Both the position numbers and the translations under genes were made by a program. A DNA stretch of 27,344 bases from a virus. Below the pieces are notes generated by a model that was not told where the DNA came from, did not search any database, and saw nothing but the letters and a program-made list of their open reading frames with translations. The DNA lies in IMG/VR virus record IMGVR_UViG_3300042934_000314, positions 1 to 27,344 of that record, one strand, 5' to 3'. This document shows positions 13,817-20,908 of the stretch, one piece after another; positions within the stretch are counted from its first letter, which is position 1, and the number at the start of each line of letters is the position of its first letter.

Positions 13817-14048
13817 TTGATTTCCTCCTTGACACTTCAATTAGGGTATCAGCCTTGAACTTAAACTCGTCAGCTCCCCCGAGCATTCCTTTAGACATAA
13901 CTTCAATCACTGTTCCGCTAGAGGTAAAAATCGGATTAATTATAAATACTTCCGATATATACTTTCCTCCATCGGTTATAATAATGTCGTGTTCCTGTAA
14001 ATCTTGTGCTAATATTTTAATATCTTCAAATTCCCTCGTTTTAAACAC
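13809..14048 (-). CDS. Small beta-rich protein of unknown function
   Basis: A 79-residue protein with a short N-terminal helix (FEDIKILAQDL) and then alternating strands (DIIITDGGKYISEVFIINPIF, then GTVIEVMSK, then TLIEVSRRKSNV). It is likely a small barrel or SH3/OB-like fold. No catalytic motif is seen. The start overlaps the 3' end of the SNF2 gene by 8 nt, behind the AAAGGAGG in that gene's last codons, so it is translationally coupled. Its function is unknown. Confidence 0.7.
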   Translation of the reverse strand: MFKTREFEDIKILAQDLQEHDIIITDGGKYISEVFIINPIFTSSGTVIEVMSKGMLGGADEFKFKADTLIEVSRRKSNV

Positions 14049-15741
14049 CTCCTTTATTATCTAAATCTAATAGCTTACATAGTACGTCACCAGTGTTTCT
14101 AAATTTAACTACCCCGTCAACTACCTGATCAATGTAAAACTGATCGTTTTCTAATATTTCCTCAACCCGCTCATCGACAGTGTCTTTTACAATAACAGAT
14201 ATTACTGTAACTGTGTCTTCACTTCCTATTCTGTGACACCGATCCTCTGCCTGAGCATTGTTTCCCACAGTCCAATCCTTATTTAAAAATATTACATAGT
14301 TACTTTTAGTTAATGTATAACCAGTTCCTAGAGTAGCAATAGTTCCCATCATCACTTCAGATAGCTTTGTGGATTGAAACTTATTAACATAGGATTGTCT
14401 TATTTCTGGATCCTTCTCGTCTCCAGTTATAACGTACATTTGTTTATCTGATAAAGTAGTTTGTAAGTCATATATTCCTTGTTTATACTGACTAAAAATT
14501 ACAGCTGAGTTATCATTTTCAAATAATTCATCAATTAGGGACTTAACTGCTCGTTGCTTTATCGTATCAGTAAACTGTCTTAATTTAATCGTAGCTACTG
14601 CTGGATTTAGGTATTTTACATCGCCAGATTCTAAGTCACGTATAATGCCTCGCTTTATAGAGTTATATTCAGATTGTTCGTCTTTTGTCATATCAACGTA
14701 TACTGTTTGATACAGCTTAGGAGGTAGTTCTAAGATGTCTTTAGTTCGTCTTACTTGGTACCGATCAAGTATTTCGTGAAGCTCGTCCATATTTCGATAG
14801 CTTACAACATCCCAACCGCTATAACCTCCAAGCACACAATATCTTTTAACAAAGCTCCAATAAGAGTCAGTAATAATACCCATCCAAGTCAGCAAGTTCC
14901 AAAGTCTTTCTACTCTCTTTGTAATCGGAGTTCCAGTTAGTGCAATTTTAAATCTTGAGTTTAACCTAACTAAGTTGGATCCTTGAGTGGATCTATGATT
15001 GGCCATTTTATGCACTTCATCGGCTATAATCATTCCAATTTCTCCAGTGTCAATTAAACTTTCTAAAATTTCCACTATCTCGTCATTTCTTAACATTTCT
15101 ACATTAATTATATTATAGTAAAACATCCCAAGGTTATTAAGTTTTTCCAGTTTCTTTTTCTTAGTCCCATCAATAACTTGACAGTTATTCCAAGAATGTT
15201 TTTTAATTTCGTCAACCCAATTGTATTTTATCGAGTTAAGCCCGCATATAATTAAACAATGCTTTACCTGTCCGTTATACTTCTTGAAATCGGCAATATC
15301 TAACGCTTGCTTAGTCTTACCGAGTCCCATAACATCAGTAATAAATATACTATTGTAATGTAAAGCATAATTAAACGATTCTATTTGGTGACCTTTTGGG
15401 GCGGTTTTAAATTTATAATCCACCTCTGGTTTTATATTTTTATAAAACTCTTTTAGTTCTTCTGGACTCTTTTTTCCTTTTACATGTTTGTTTCTATATT
15501 CTATAAATTGTTCATATTCTGGAAAGCTTGTAAACAATTGAATATTATCCACTCCAAATAAATTTACAATTCGATTAATCGAATCTATTGGAACTTCCCA
15601 TACTTTTTCATTTGCAATGTAGCGTCTTACGGGTAACGACTTTACTTTTTCTATTAAGCCGTAATCAAATGTTTTAAATTTAATAAATGCAGAGTATTCC
15701 GACTTTAATTCTATGCTTGGGTATTTACCGAGTAGTATCAT
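14041..15741 (-). CDS. SNF2-family DNA-dependent ATPase/helicase
   Basis: A 566-residue superfamily 2 motor. Residues about 16-65 (FIKFKTFDYGLIEKVKSLP, then RRYIANEKVWEVP) resemble the HARP-like segment found ahead of SMARCAL1-type and many phage SNF2 proteins. The motor has Q-like APKGHQIESF (about 114-123), Walker A DVMGLGKT (136-143), IIADEVHKM (DEVH 241-244), LTGTPI (268-273), and a C-terminal RecA lobe with IFSQY, TLGTGYTL and motif VI QAEDRCHRIGS. Phage SNF2 proteins are thought to remodel forks or assist recombination and replication restart. It is first in a run of overlapping small genes and has a 5' leader with a very stable hairpin. Confidence 0.93.
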   Translation of the reverse strand: MILLGKYPSIELKSEYSAFIKFKTFDYGLIEKVKSLPVRRYIANEKVWEVPIDSINRIVNLFGVDNIQLFTSFPEYEQFIEYRNKHVKGKKSPEELKEFYKNIKPEVDYKFKTAPKGHQIESFNYALHYNSIFITDVMGLGKTKQALDIADFKKYNGQVKHCLIICGLNSIKYNWVDEIKKHSWNNCQVIDGTKKKKLEKLNNLGMFYYNIINVEMLRNDEIVEILESLIDTGEIGMIIADEVHKMANHRSTQGSNLVRLNSRFKIALTGTPITKRVERLWNLLTWMGIITDSYWSFVKRYCVLGGYSGWDVVSYRNMDELHEILDRYQVRRTKDILELPPKLYQTVYVDMTKDEQSEYNSIKRGIIRDLESGDVKYLNPAVATIKLRQFTDTIKQRAVKSLIDELFENDNSAVIFSQYKQGIYDLQTTLSDKQMYVITGDEKDPEIRQSYVNKFQSTKLSEVMMGTIATLGTGYTLTKSNYVIFLNKDWTVGNNAQAEDRCHRIGSEDTVTVISVIVKDTVDERVEEILENDQFYIDQVVDGVVKFRNTGDVLCKLLDLDNKGGV

Positions 15742-15771
15742 TTTAGTTTCCTCCTGTTTGATATAACAAAT

Positions 15772-15795
15772 GGGGTAACAATTACTTGCTACCCC
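15772..15795 (-). promoter_or_regulatory. Stable GNRA-capped hairpin in the SNF2 leader
   Basis: On the minus strand GGGGTAGCAA, the loop GTAA, TTGTTACCCC: a 10-bp stem (one G-U pair) closed by a GNRA-type tetraloop. It ends about 30 nt upstream of the SNF2 start codon and has no U-tract directly after it. It is unusually G-rich for this genome. It could be an RNA-processing site, a 5' stabiliser or a protein-binding operator. Confidence 0.55.
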
Positions 15796-15883
15796 CGCCT
15801 TCCATTATATGTAATTATGTAATTAAATTTTTAGAATTAGATTAAATTCGCTAGCCGAGTACAACATACGCAAATTATATAAG

Positions 15884-15924
15884 CAGTAAAGTAAGCTTTA
15901 AGCCAGCGAATACTTACTTTACTG
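15884..15924 (-). terminator. Long perfect hairpin right after the low-complexity protein gene
   Basis: A 12-bp perfect inverted repeat (CAGTAAAGTAAG / CTTACTTTACTG) with a 17-base loop, starting three bases after the stop codon. The minus-strand sequence after the stem, CTTATATAATTT, has only a short T stretch. It may be a weak or partial terminator, or an mRNA 3'-end stabiliser that separates the abundant upstream message from SNF2. Confidence 0.55.
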
Positions 15925-15926
15925 AC

Positions 15927-16868
15927 CTATTCAGCAGTTACTGAATCTGTCTTTACTTCTTCTGTCTTTACTTCTTCTGTCTTTACTTCTTCTGTCTTTA
16001 CTTCTTCTGTCTTAGTTTCAGCTTTCTTATCTGACTTTAAATCTTCCGCAGTTACTTTCGTAACCTCTTTAGGCTTTTTTTCAGACTTTGGTAACAAGCC
16101 TCTACAAATTTTAATATACTTATCAGCTTGTGGGAAGGACATTCCTGCAACTTCTCCATATTTATAAATAGCATCCATTAAGCTAACTCCAGTTATAAGC
16201 ACTTCGCCTTTAACTTCTTCATAGTTTTGAATAATGTCAACATCGTGTGGATTAACTCCGTTTTTACCTGACACAAGCACAACAGCTGGAGCACCTTCTC
16301 CATCTTTAAACTTATACACCTCAGTAGTTCTATTTTTATCACTATAACGATTGATGTGTAATCCAATTGTATCGGATAGTTTAATATCCTCAGTATCCAA
16401 AGGTTTTTGATCTGGAAGTATTACTTTAACTTGAACAGTTCTTTCAACTGCACCAGTTGGCAAGTTAAATGTCATTTTTACTGGATCAGGTTTTTTAGTT
16501 TCTACTTTGTCTGATTCCTTATTAGTCTCAGTTGATTTCTTATCATCAGATTCGCCATCTTTTTTGGAGTCAGCTTTTCCTTTTCCTTTTCCTTTTCCTT
16601 TTCCTGATCCCTTCTTTTCATTCTTAGCATTCACAGTAGTAACTGCTCCAGATACTTCTAAACCTTCTAGTGATTCAGTAGCATTAAGCACTGCTATAGC
16701 TTCCTCTTTAGTGCCGCCATACTCGTCAGTTAAAAAGTCTGCCGCTTTTTCATAGTTTGGGAATGGAAACTCTAGTCCCGCATCATTAATATTAACTCTT
16801 ATCAGTTTGTTTCCTTCCTTTACTAAAGATAGATCAAATGATTTTCCCTTGAATTCAAATTTTGCCAT
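15927..16868 (-). CDS. Low-complexity acidic/basic protein with KTEEV repeats, function unknown
   Basis: A 313-residue protein that I do not recognise. An N-terminal globular part (about 1-80; FPNYEKAADFLTDEYGGTKEEAIAVL) is followed by a GKGKGKGKGK stretch (about 89-98) and a charged linker to about 128. A middle domain follows (about 130-262; MTFNLPTGAVERTVQVKVILP, then YSDKNRTTEVYKF, then VSLMDAIYKYGEVAGMSF). The tail has five KTEEV-type units (about 286-308). Both low-complexity stretches come from tandem DNA repeats. It has its own shared promoter and a structured leader, suggesting high expression. It may be a scaffold or DNA-associated protein; there is no firm homology. Confidence 0.7.
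   Translation of the reverse strand: MAKFEFKGKSFDLSLVKEGNKLIRVNINDAGLEFPFPNYEKAADFLTDEYGGTKEEAIAVLNATESLEGLEVSGAVTTVNAKNEKKGSGKGKGKGKGKADSKKDGESDDKKSTETNKESDKVETKKPDPVKMTFNLPTGAVERTVQVKVILPDQKPLDTEDIKLSDTIGLHINRYSDKNRTTEVYKFKDGEGAPAVVLVSGKNGVNPHDVDIIQNYEEVKGEVLITGVSLMDAIYKYGEVAGMSFPQADKYIKICRGLLPKSEKKPKEVTKVTAEDLKSDKKAETKTEEVKTEEVKTEEVKTEEVKTDSVTAE
15946..16013 (-). repeat. 15-bp tandem repeat encoding KTEEV units
   Basis: Four exact copies of a 15-bp unit at 15946-16005, then a partial copy to about 16013. The unit is a multiple of three and encodes Lys-Thr-Glu-Glu-Val in the C-terminal tail of the low-complexity protein. Exact copies suggest recent slippage expansion and likely length variation between related phages. 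Confidence 0.9.
16575..16604 (-). repeat. 6-bp tandem repeat encoding Gly-Lys units
   Basis: Five exact copies of the plus-strand hexamer TTTTCC, which encode alternating Gly-Lys in the linker of the same protein. This is a second independent slippage-prone tract in one gene. Confidence 0.9.
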
Positions 16869-16914
16869 TTTGTGTACCTCCTAAATTTATTATTAATTAT
16901 TTTATAATTGGGTT

Positions 16915-16943
16915 GTGTTAACTTCCTGGCAAGTAATTAACAC
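16915..16943 (-). promoter_or_regulatory. Imperfect hairpin in the leader of the low-complexity protein gene
   Basis: On the minus strand GTGTTA, a 3-base bulge, ACTT, the loop GCCAGG, AAGT, TAACAC. It lies between the shared promoter and the start codon. It may be a regulatory or stabilising 5'-leader structure. Confidence 0.4.
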
Positions 16944-16970
16944 TAGTTTACAACTTTCTTGTTTGTTGCT

Positions 16971-17009
16971 TACATACATATATACAAGTTTAGGATTGAT
17001 TTTTTAAAG
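16971..17009 (-). promoter_or_regulatory. Phage middle-type promoter for the low-complexity protein gene
   Basis: On the minus strand ACTTTA (CTTTA at 17009-17005), 18 nt, TGTATATAT (16986-16978), two bases, ATGTA (16975-16971). The spacer shares AAACT before the TGTATATAT with the SSB promoter. The leader to the ATG is about 105 nt. Confidence 0.8.
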
Positions 17010-17097
17010 TGAATTTTAAATATTTTTAGATTTATCAATCGTTATTTTTATAGTTTAATAAAGTTGTTTAATTTTAATTCGTTATTAAAGTACTAAA

Positions 17098-18792
17098 TCA
17101 TAGACTAGACAGTAACAATCCAATTTCCTTGGATATTTTATCTATCTTGTTATAATGATCTACAGTCCCTTCTACAGTGTTGTAAACCAATATAGCTAAT
17201 CCACTCGCAATGGTTTGTATATTTAGCATTACAACTAATACATCGAACTTTGTTATGTTAGCTTTAGATTTGATAACATCCACTTTACCTAAGTTTAATG
17301 ATTTTCTATCTAAGTAAATTCTATTTCTGTCTTTCATTGTGGCGGAAGATTTTTTAGCCAACTTATCTATAAGAGTACGTTCTCCATCCTCTACTAGTAT
17401 ATGCTCTTTTATGTCGCCAATTCTAAATACATCCTTCAAATCGAATGACTCTTCTATACAGCGAAGTACGTTTAGTAACCTAGCTTCCTTATAAGTAACA
17501 TCATCGTCTTTAGTTGAAACTCTATTAATCACATATGAGGATACAGTTTTCTTAAATACATCCTCTATGTATGGAACCCGTAAGTATTCGTAGGCCTTAT
17601 CAGTTAGTTTATTCCAGGAATAATACACATGAACTTCAAGTTCATGAGCCTTAGCAATAAGTTCCAACAGTTCATCTTTCTTCCTGGATTCTACCCAAAC
17701 GCTATTGATTAGTTTTTTATTCTTTAAAAATTTAGGATACGACTTAGTTTTATCTTGTGATACAGTTTCATCGAATACAGTTTCTCCTGAATGACAACTC
17801 GATTTCTGAGGTTCTTCAAAGAAGTCGTTATCTACAATTACTTGATTAGCTACTGGAACTTTTGCAATAGCTTCAAAGTCTGGCAAGTAGTCTATGTAGT
17901 CCTTGGGAGTTAGATACTCGTCGATATAGTCGGCATACTTTTCAAAAGCTTTTGAATCAGGTTCGCTAGATATAAATTCCTTATATACATGTGTAGCATC
18001 TTCGATAAGTTGATTTTCTAGCTTCCTATGCAGTTCGTCCCTAATAATTGATTTTCTATCAGGCGCTTTTAAATTAACAGCTCCCTCCTTAAGTTCAATT
18101 TTTCCGGTAATTCCACGAACCCAAATATCAGTTACTTTTCTTTTTTCAAAGAACACCTCACAGTCTCTCCAACCGCTTTGTACTCCTAAAATCGCTTCGT
18201 ACATCTCATTGTTAAAGCCTAGTTTGTACTCCGAACTTACGGTTAACAGCGGAGTGTATTCTAATACTTTTCCGTTTATATAACACGTATAGGGATAGTG
18301 GGATAATGTCTCTGAAAGATATGACGCTATTAATTCTATGTTGCCGGCAATTTTTTCTCCACTTCCGTAAATTTCATAACCCGCTAAGTAAGGCATCTCG
18401 TCAACATCGACTTTTAGATTTTCGGTTTCTAAAATCTGATTTACATCGACAGTACACTGCCATCCATGACTTCTAATAATAAATACATCAGCGATTTGAA
18501 ATATACTTTCCGAACCTCCTTGCCCAAAAGCTGATTGAATATCCCAACCAGATTTCTCAAATTCGAAGATTGACTGAGGATCTTCGCAACCACTTCCATT
18601 ATCCCTTATAATAAAATAATCTTTTCCTACAACAACATCGATTACTGGAGTTTCAGTTTTACTTACTTTAAAGCTTCTCTGACAGTTCTGAAGTAGTTCA
18701 TCTAGAACTGTTTCTATGTTTCCATATACAATTCCTTGACGAATTTTACGCAAACGATTATAAGTGTTTACTTTAATTTGTACATCTGTCAT
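17098..18792 (-). CDS. GHKL-superfamily ATPase of unknown role
   Basis: A 564-residue protein whose N-terminus carries the Bergerat ATP-binding fold. It has the N box ETVLDELLQNCQRS (E32, N36), the G1 box IIRDNGSGCEDP (D64, G66, G68), and the G2-like ATP lid SAFGQGGSESIF (about 87-98) followed by strands. It most resembles the HSP90/MutL/MORC-like branch rather than a histidine kinase: no H-box or DHp helix is visible. Residues about 120-300 look like the ribosomal S5-type transducer seen in MutL and gyrase. The rest (about 330-564) is unrecognised. It stands alone as a transcription unit between the late terminator and the next shared promoter. It could be a DNA clamp, remodeller or topoisomerase-related protein; the role is unknown. 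Confidence 0.82.
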   Translation of the reverse strand: MTDVQIKVNTYNRLRKIRQGIVYGNIETVLDELLQNCQRSFKVSKTETPVIDVVVGKDYFIIRDNGSGCEDPQSIFEFEKSGWDIQSAFGQGGSESIFQIADVFIIRSHGWQCTVDVNQILETENLKVDVDEMPYLAGYEIYGSGEKIAGNIELIASYLSETLSHYPYTCYINGKVLEYTPLLTVSSEYKLGFNNEMYEAILGVQSGWRDCEVFFEKRKVTDIWVRGITGKIELKEGAVNLKAPDRKSIIRDELHRKLENQLIEDATHVYKEFISSEPDSKAFEKYADYIDEYLTPKDYIDYLPDFEAIAKVPVANQVIVDNDFFEEPQKSSCHSGETVFDETVSQDKTKSYPKFLKNKKLINSVWVESRKKDELLELIAKAHELEVHVYYSWNKLTDKAYEYLRVPYIEDVFKKTVSSYVINRVSTKDDDVTYKEARLLNVLRCIEESFDLKDVFRIGDIKEHILVEDGERTLIDKLAKKSSATMKDRNRIYLDRKSLNLGKVDVIKSKANITKFDVLVVMLNIQTIASGLAILVYNTVEGTVDHYNKIDKISKEIGLLLSSL

Positions 18793-18813
18793 AAATTTAA
18801 CCTTCCTTTCGTG

Positions 18814-18822
18814 TAGTGTTTA
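18814..18822 (-). promoter_or_regulatory. Shared leader 9-mer TAAACACTA (GHKL leader)
   Basis: The third copy of the nine-base leader element, about 22 nt before the GHKL start codon and about ten bases downstream of the ATGTA element. Confidence 0.35.
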
Positions 18823-18832
18823 GTTTTAAAAT

Positions 18833-18871
18833 TACATTTATATATACATTAAAAACGTATAAAATATAAAG
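18833..18871 (-). promoter_or_regulatory. Phage middle-type promoter for the GHKL gene
   Basis: On the minus strand ACTTTA (CTTTA at 18871-18867), 18 nt, TGTATATAT (18848-18840), two bases, ATGTA (18837-18833). It lies about 20 nt after the terminator of the late operon. Confidence 0.8.
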
Positions 18872-18888
18872 TGGTATAAAGATAAATA

Positions 18889-18922
18889 TAAAAAAAAGAA
18901 CCTAGTATATACTAAGTTCTTT
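18889..18922 (-). terminator. Intrinsic terminator of the late/lysis operon
   Basis: On the minus strand AAAGAACTTAGTA pairs with TACTAGGTTCTTT (13 bp, with a G-U pair, around a central TA) and is followed by a run of T. It starts six bases after the endolysin stop codon. This is the strongest terminator in the window. Confidence 0.92.
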
Positions 18923-18927
18923 CTTAT

Positions 18928-19713
18928 TTATTTTACTAGGGCGGCCCAAGTATTTGGACCAACAATCCCGTCGTCATCTAATCCGTTATTGCGCTGAAAG
19001 TTTAATATTGCGTTATAAGTTTCAAAATATGGAGAGTTTCCGTAACAATTGTCAGATGTAATATTTAAAACTTCTTGGATCCACCCAACTAAAATATTTA
19101 CATCGCCCCTTCTAACAACTGCTTGTCTTTTAGATAAAGCAGATAAAGTTTTTGAGCCAATCCATCCATCTTCTATTAATGAGTTCCCATTACTGTCAGT
19201 AATTCCAAGTATATTTAAAGCATGTTGAAGTTTAAATATCTTGTTATGAATTGGATTAGTGGGAGCTGTGACAGAATTTGAAGCACACAACTTAATCTCA
19301 GAAAGCGGATAATTTTTTCCTGGACAATCAGTTGATGCAACTTCCTTATGGCCTTTAAATTCAATTCCATAAGTGTCCTTACAATACTGAACAAGCTCCT
19401 TTATTGATTCCTTTTGAACATCCGGCATTACCATGTTTTCAAAATTTCCTATAGCCATGACATGCACTGTGTTTGTGTTAAACCCAGTTATTCCTGCGGG
19501 AACACAATCGATAGGTCTTCCAATATATATTTTACCATCTAAATCAACTGCATAATGATATCCTAATCCTGCCCATCCCTGATCTAAATGTTGCTGATGA
19601 TATTCTAAAACAGTTCTTATTCCTCCGCTATGATGTAGAAATCCAACTTTTGGAGTATTTCCGTAAGTTAATCTATTTGGTACAAACTGTAATTTTAAAT
19701 CAATTATTTCCAT
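18928..19713 (-). CDS. Endolysin: N-acetylmuramoyl-L-alanine amidase with peptidoglycan-binding domain
   Basis: A 261-residue lysin that would cleave the amide bond between muramic acid and the stem peptide. The N-terminal Amidase_2/PGRP domain (about 1-145) has zinc ligands in FLHHSGG (H27 or H28), GLGYHYAVD (H53 region), GHKEVASTDCPG (His and Cys ligands). Two C-terminal segments resemble PG_binding_1 repeats: FKLQHALNILGI with DGWIGSKTLSAL (about 160-193), and VGWIQEVLNI with NGLDDDGIVGPNTWAALVK (about 209-261). There is no signal peptide, so export depends on the holin encoded just upstream. It is the last gene before the late terminator. Confidence 0.95.
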   Translation of the reverse strand: MEIIDLKLQFVPNRLTYGNTPKVGFLHHSGGIRTVLEYHQQHLDQGWAGLGYHYAVDLDGKIYIGRPIDCVPAGITGFNTNTVHVMAIGNFENMVMPDVQKESIKELVQYCKDTYGIEFKGHKEVASTDCPGKNYPLSEIKLCASNSVTAPTNPIHNKIFKLQHALNILGITDSNGNSLIEDGWIGSKTLSALSKRQAVVRRGDVNILVGWIQEVLNITSDNCYGNSPYFETYNAILNFQRNNGLDDDGIVGPNTWAALVK

Positions 19714-19761
19714 AATGTGCTCCTTTCTTATATAGTGATTAGTGATCCATTACAGTCCGAA

Positions 19762-20175
19762 TTATTTGAACTGGTTAACATAGAACTCTATCTTAGTGTT
19801 TATCCAAGTTATTACATCGGGTTTTAGATCCTTTAAAGCCGAAAAGATTTCGCTTCCCATTAAATCAATTGATTTAGAATAGGTGGCTTGAAAAGCTTGT
19901 TTAATTTCTTCTGGAGTTAATTTTCCATCGTTACTGCTATTTTTAAGTGCATCTACCAAAGTTTGATTAGTAGCAACTACAGAAGTTCTTATTGCTTCTT
20001 CAGCTTCCTGTAAAACACTTTGAGCTAATTTTCTCGTAGCTTCATCATCAATTTCTTTTATTTGCATTTGTATTTTCTTTATAGCTAATGCAAACCACAC
20101 TCCAATAATACCCGCAAGTCCAGTGGACACTACTGATAATATAGGGGTTAGAATTTCTAGCAGTTCCTTGTTCAT
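19762..20175 (-). CDS. Holin (LLH-like, one transmembrane segment)
   Basis: A 137-residue protein with one N-terminal hydrophobic segment (about 8-32; PILSVVSTGLAGIIGVWFALAI). A long amphipathic helical region follows, rich in Ala, Glu and Lys (ATRKLAQSVLQEAEEAIRTSV), and then a C-terminal helical part. This matches the LL-H/phage_holin_6 type rather than a two- or three-helix holin. It lies directly upstream of the endolysin, the standard lysis cassette order. The start is ATG behind AAAGGAGGTG. Confidence 0.82.
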   Translation of the reverse strand: MNKELLEILTPILSVVSTGLAGIIGVWFALAIKKIQMQIKEIDDEATRKLAQSVLQEAEEAIRTSVVATNQTLVDALKNSSNDGKLTPEEIKQAFQATYSKSIDLMGSEIFSALKDLKPDVITWINTKIEFYVNQFK

Positions 20176-20188
20176 TTAATCACCTCCT

Positions 20189-20857
20189 TTATAATTTTAT
20201 TCCCTTAAACGTAAGCCCTTTTAAATCTCCGTTTATCTCATTTAAAGTTAACTCTGCGTCGTTTATTATATCTACAAATGCGCCCTGTAACACATCTAGG
20301 GCGACAGAGGACTTAGTAACAACTCCAGAATAAAATTTTGAAGTGCATACGCTCTGAATGCTATTAAATATGCTTTCTATTCTAGGAGAATGCCATTTAT
20401 TAAATTTTCTCATCACTATTTCTAAACATTTTTGTTCTTCTATAGTGTACGAGGATGTTCTAAAATAAACTTCGTGAAGCTTTAATCCATTTCTTATATG
20501 ATCAATTAATAAATTATACAGCTCAAGTTCTGATAAGGTATCCTTCTTAGATTCTATTTCTTTTATCATCTGCCAGTACTCTTCAATCACTATAGCAAAT
20601 TTGTTAATCAAAATATCTTTAAATACTTCCTGTTTTCCCGGGTTAGTTAATTCGAAAGAGTATTGAATATGAGTTTTTAAAATCTTCATTCTTTCAAAAA
20701 AAGGGTGACTTGTTAAGCTTATTTGAAGTTCTGAAATAGGTACAGATTTTACACCAAACTCTTTAATTTTTTTATCGTATATGTACTTAGCGTATAATGC
20801 AATAGTGGGAGATATGATTCCAGTGATTATTAGTTTTATTACTTCAGTATCCATCAT
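20189..20857 (-). CDS. Membrane-anchored helical protein in the lysis cassette, function unknown
   Basis: A 222-residue protein. The first 27 residues form a likely membrane anchor (VIKLIITGIISPTIALYAKYIY) followed by basic DKKIK, which predicts a cytoplasmic body. The body is alpha-helical and rich in Ile, Lys and Glu, with no recognised catalytic motif. Two adjacent ATG codons (20857 and 20854) follow AAGGAGGTCC; the second has the better spacing. It sits 13 nt before the holin gene. It could be an antiholin, a second lysis factor or a superinfection-exclusion protein; none is proven. Confidence 0.6.
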   Translation of the reverse strand: MMDTEVIKLIITGIISPTIALYAKYIYDKKIKEFGVKSVPISELQISLTSHPFFERMKILKTHIQYSFELTNPGKQEVFKDILINKFAIVIEEYWQMIKEIESKKDTLSELELYNLLIDHIRNGLKLHEVYFRTSSYTIEEQKCLEIVMRKFNKWHSPRIESIFNSIQSVCTSKFYSGVVTKSSVALDVLQGAFVDIINDAELTLNEINGDLKGLTFKGIKL

Positions 20858-20875
20858 TGGACCTCCTTCTGTTGG

Positions 20876-20898
20876 CGGGCTAGTTTTTATCTAGCCCG
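20876..20898 (-). promoter_or_regulatory. G+C-rich hairpin between tail fibre and lysis genes
   Basis: A perfect 8-bp inverted repeat CGGGCTAG / CTAGCCCG with a seven-base loop. No U-tract follows on the minus strand, so it is not a classic terminator. It may be an RNA processing or pausing site that separates structural from lysis messages. Confidence 0.5.
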
Positions 20899-20908
20899 AT
20901 AATTAACA

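Noticed and set aside
15796-15883. TATAAT boxes in the gap before SNF2 as promoters
   Set aside because: Two TATAAT hexamers occur, but in AT-rich DNA without a convincing -35 at 16-18 nt.
15946-16005. The 15-bp tandem repeat as a CRISPR or iteron origin
   Set aside because: The repeats are contiguous with no spacers, in frame, and encode KTEEV units in a continuous gene.
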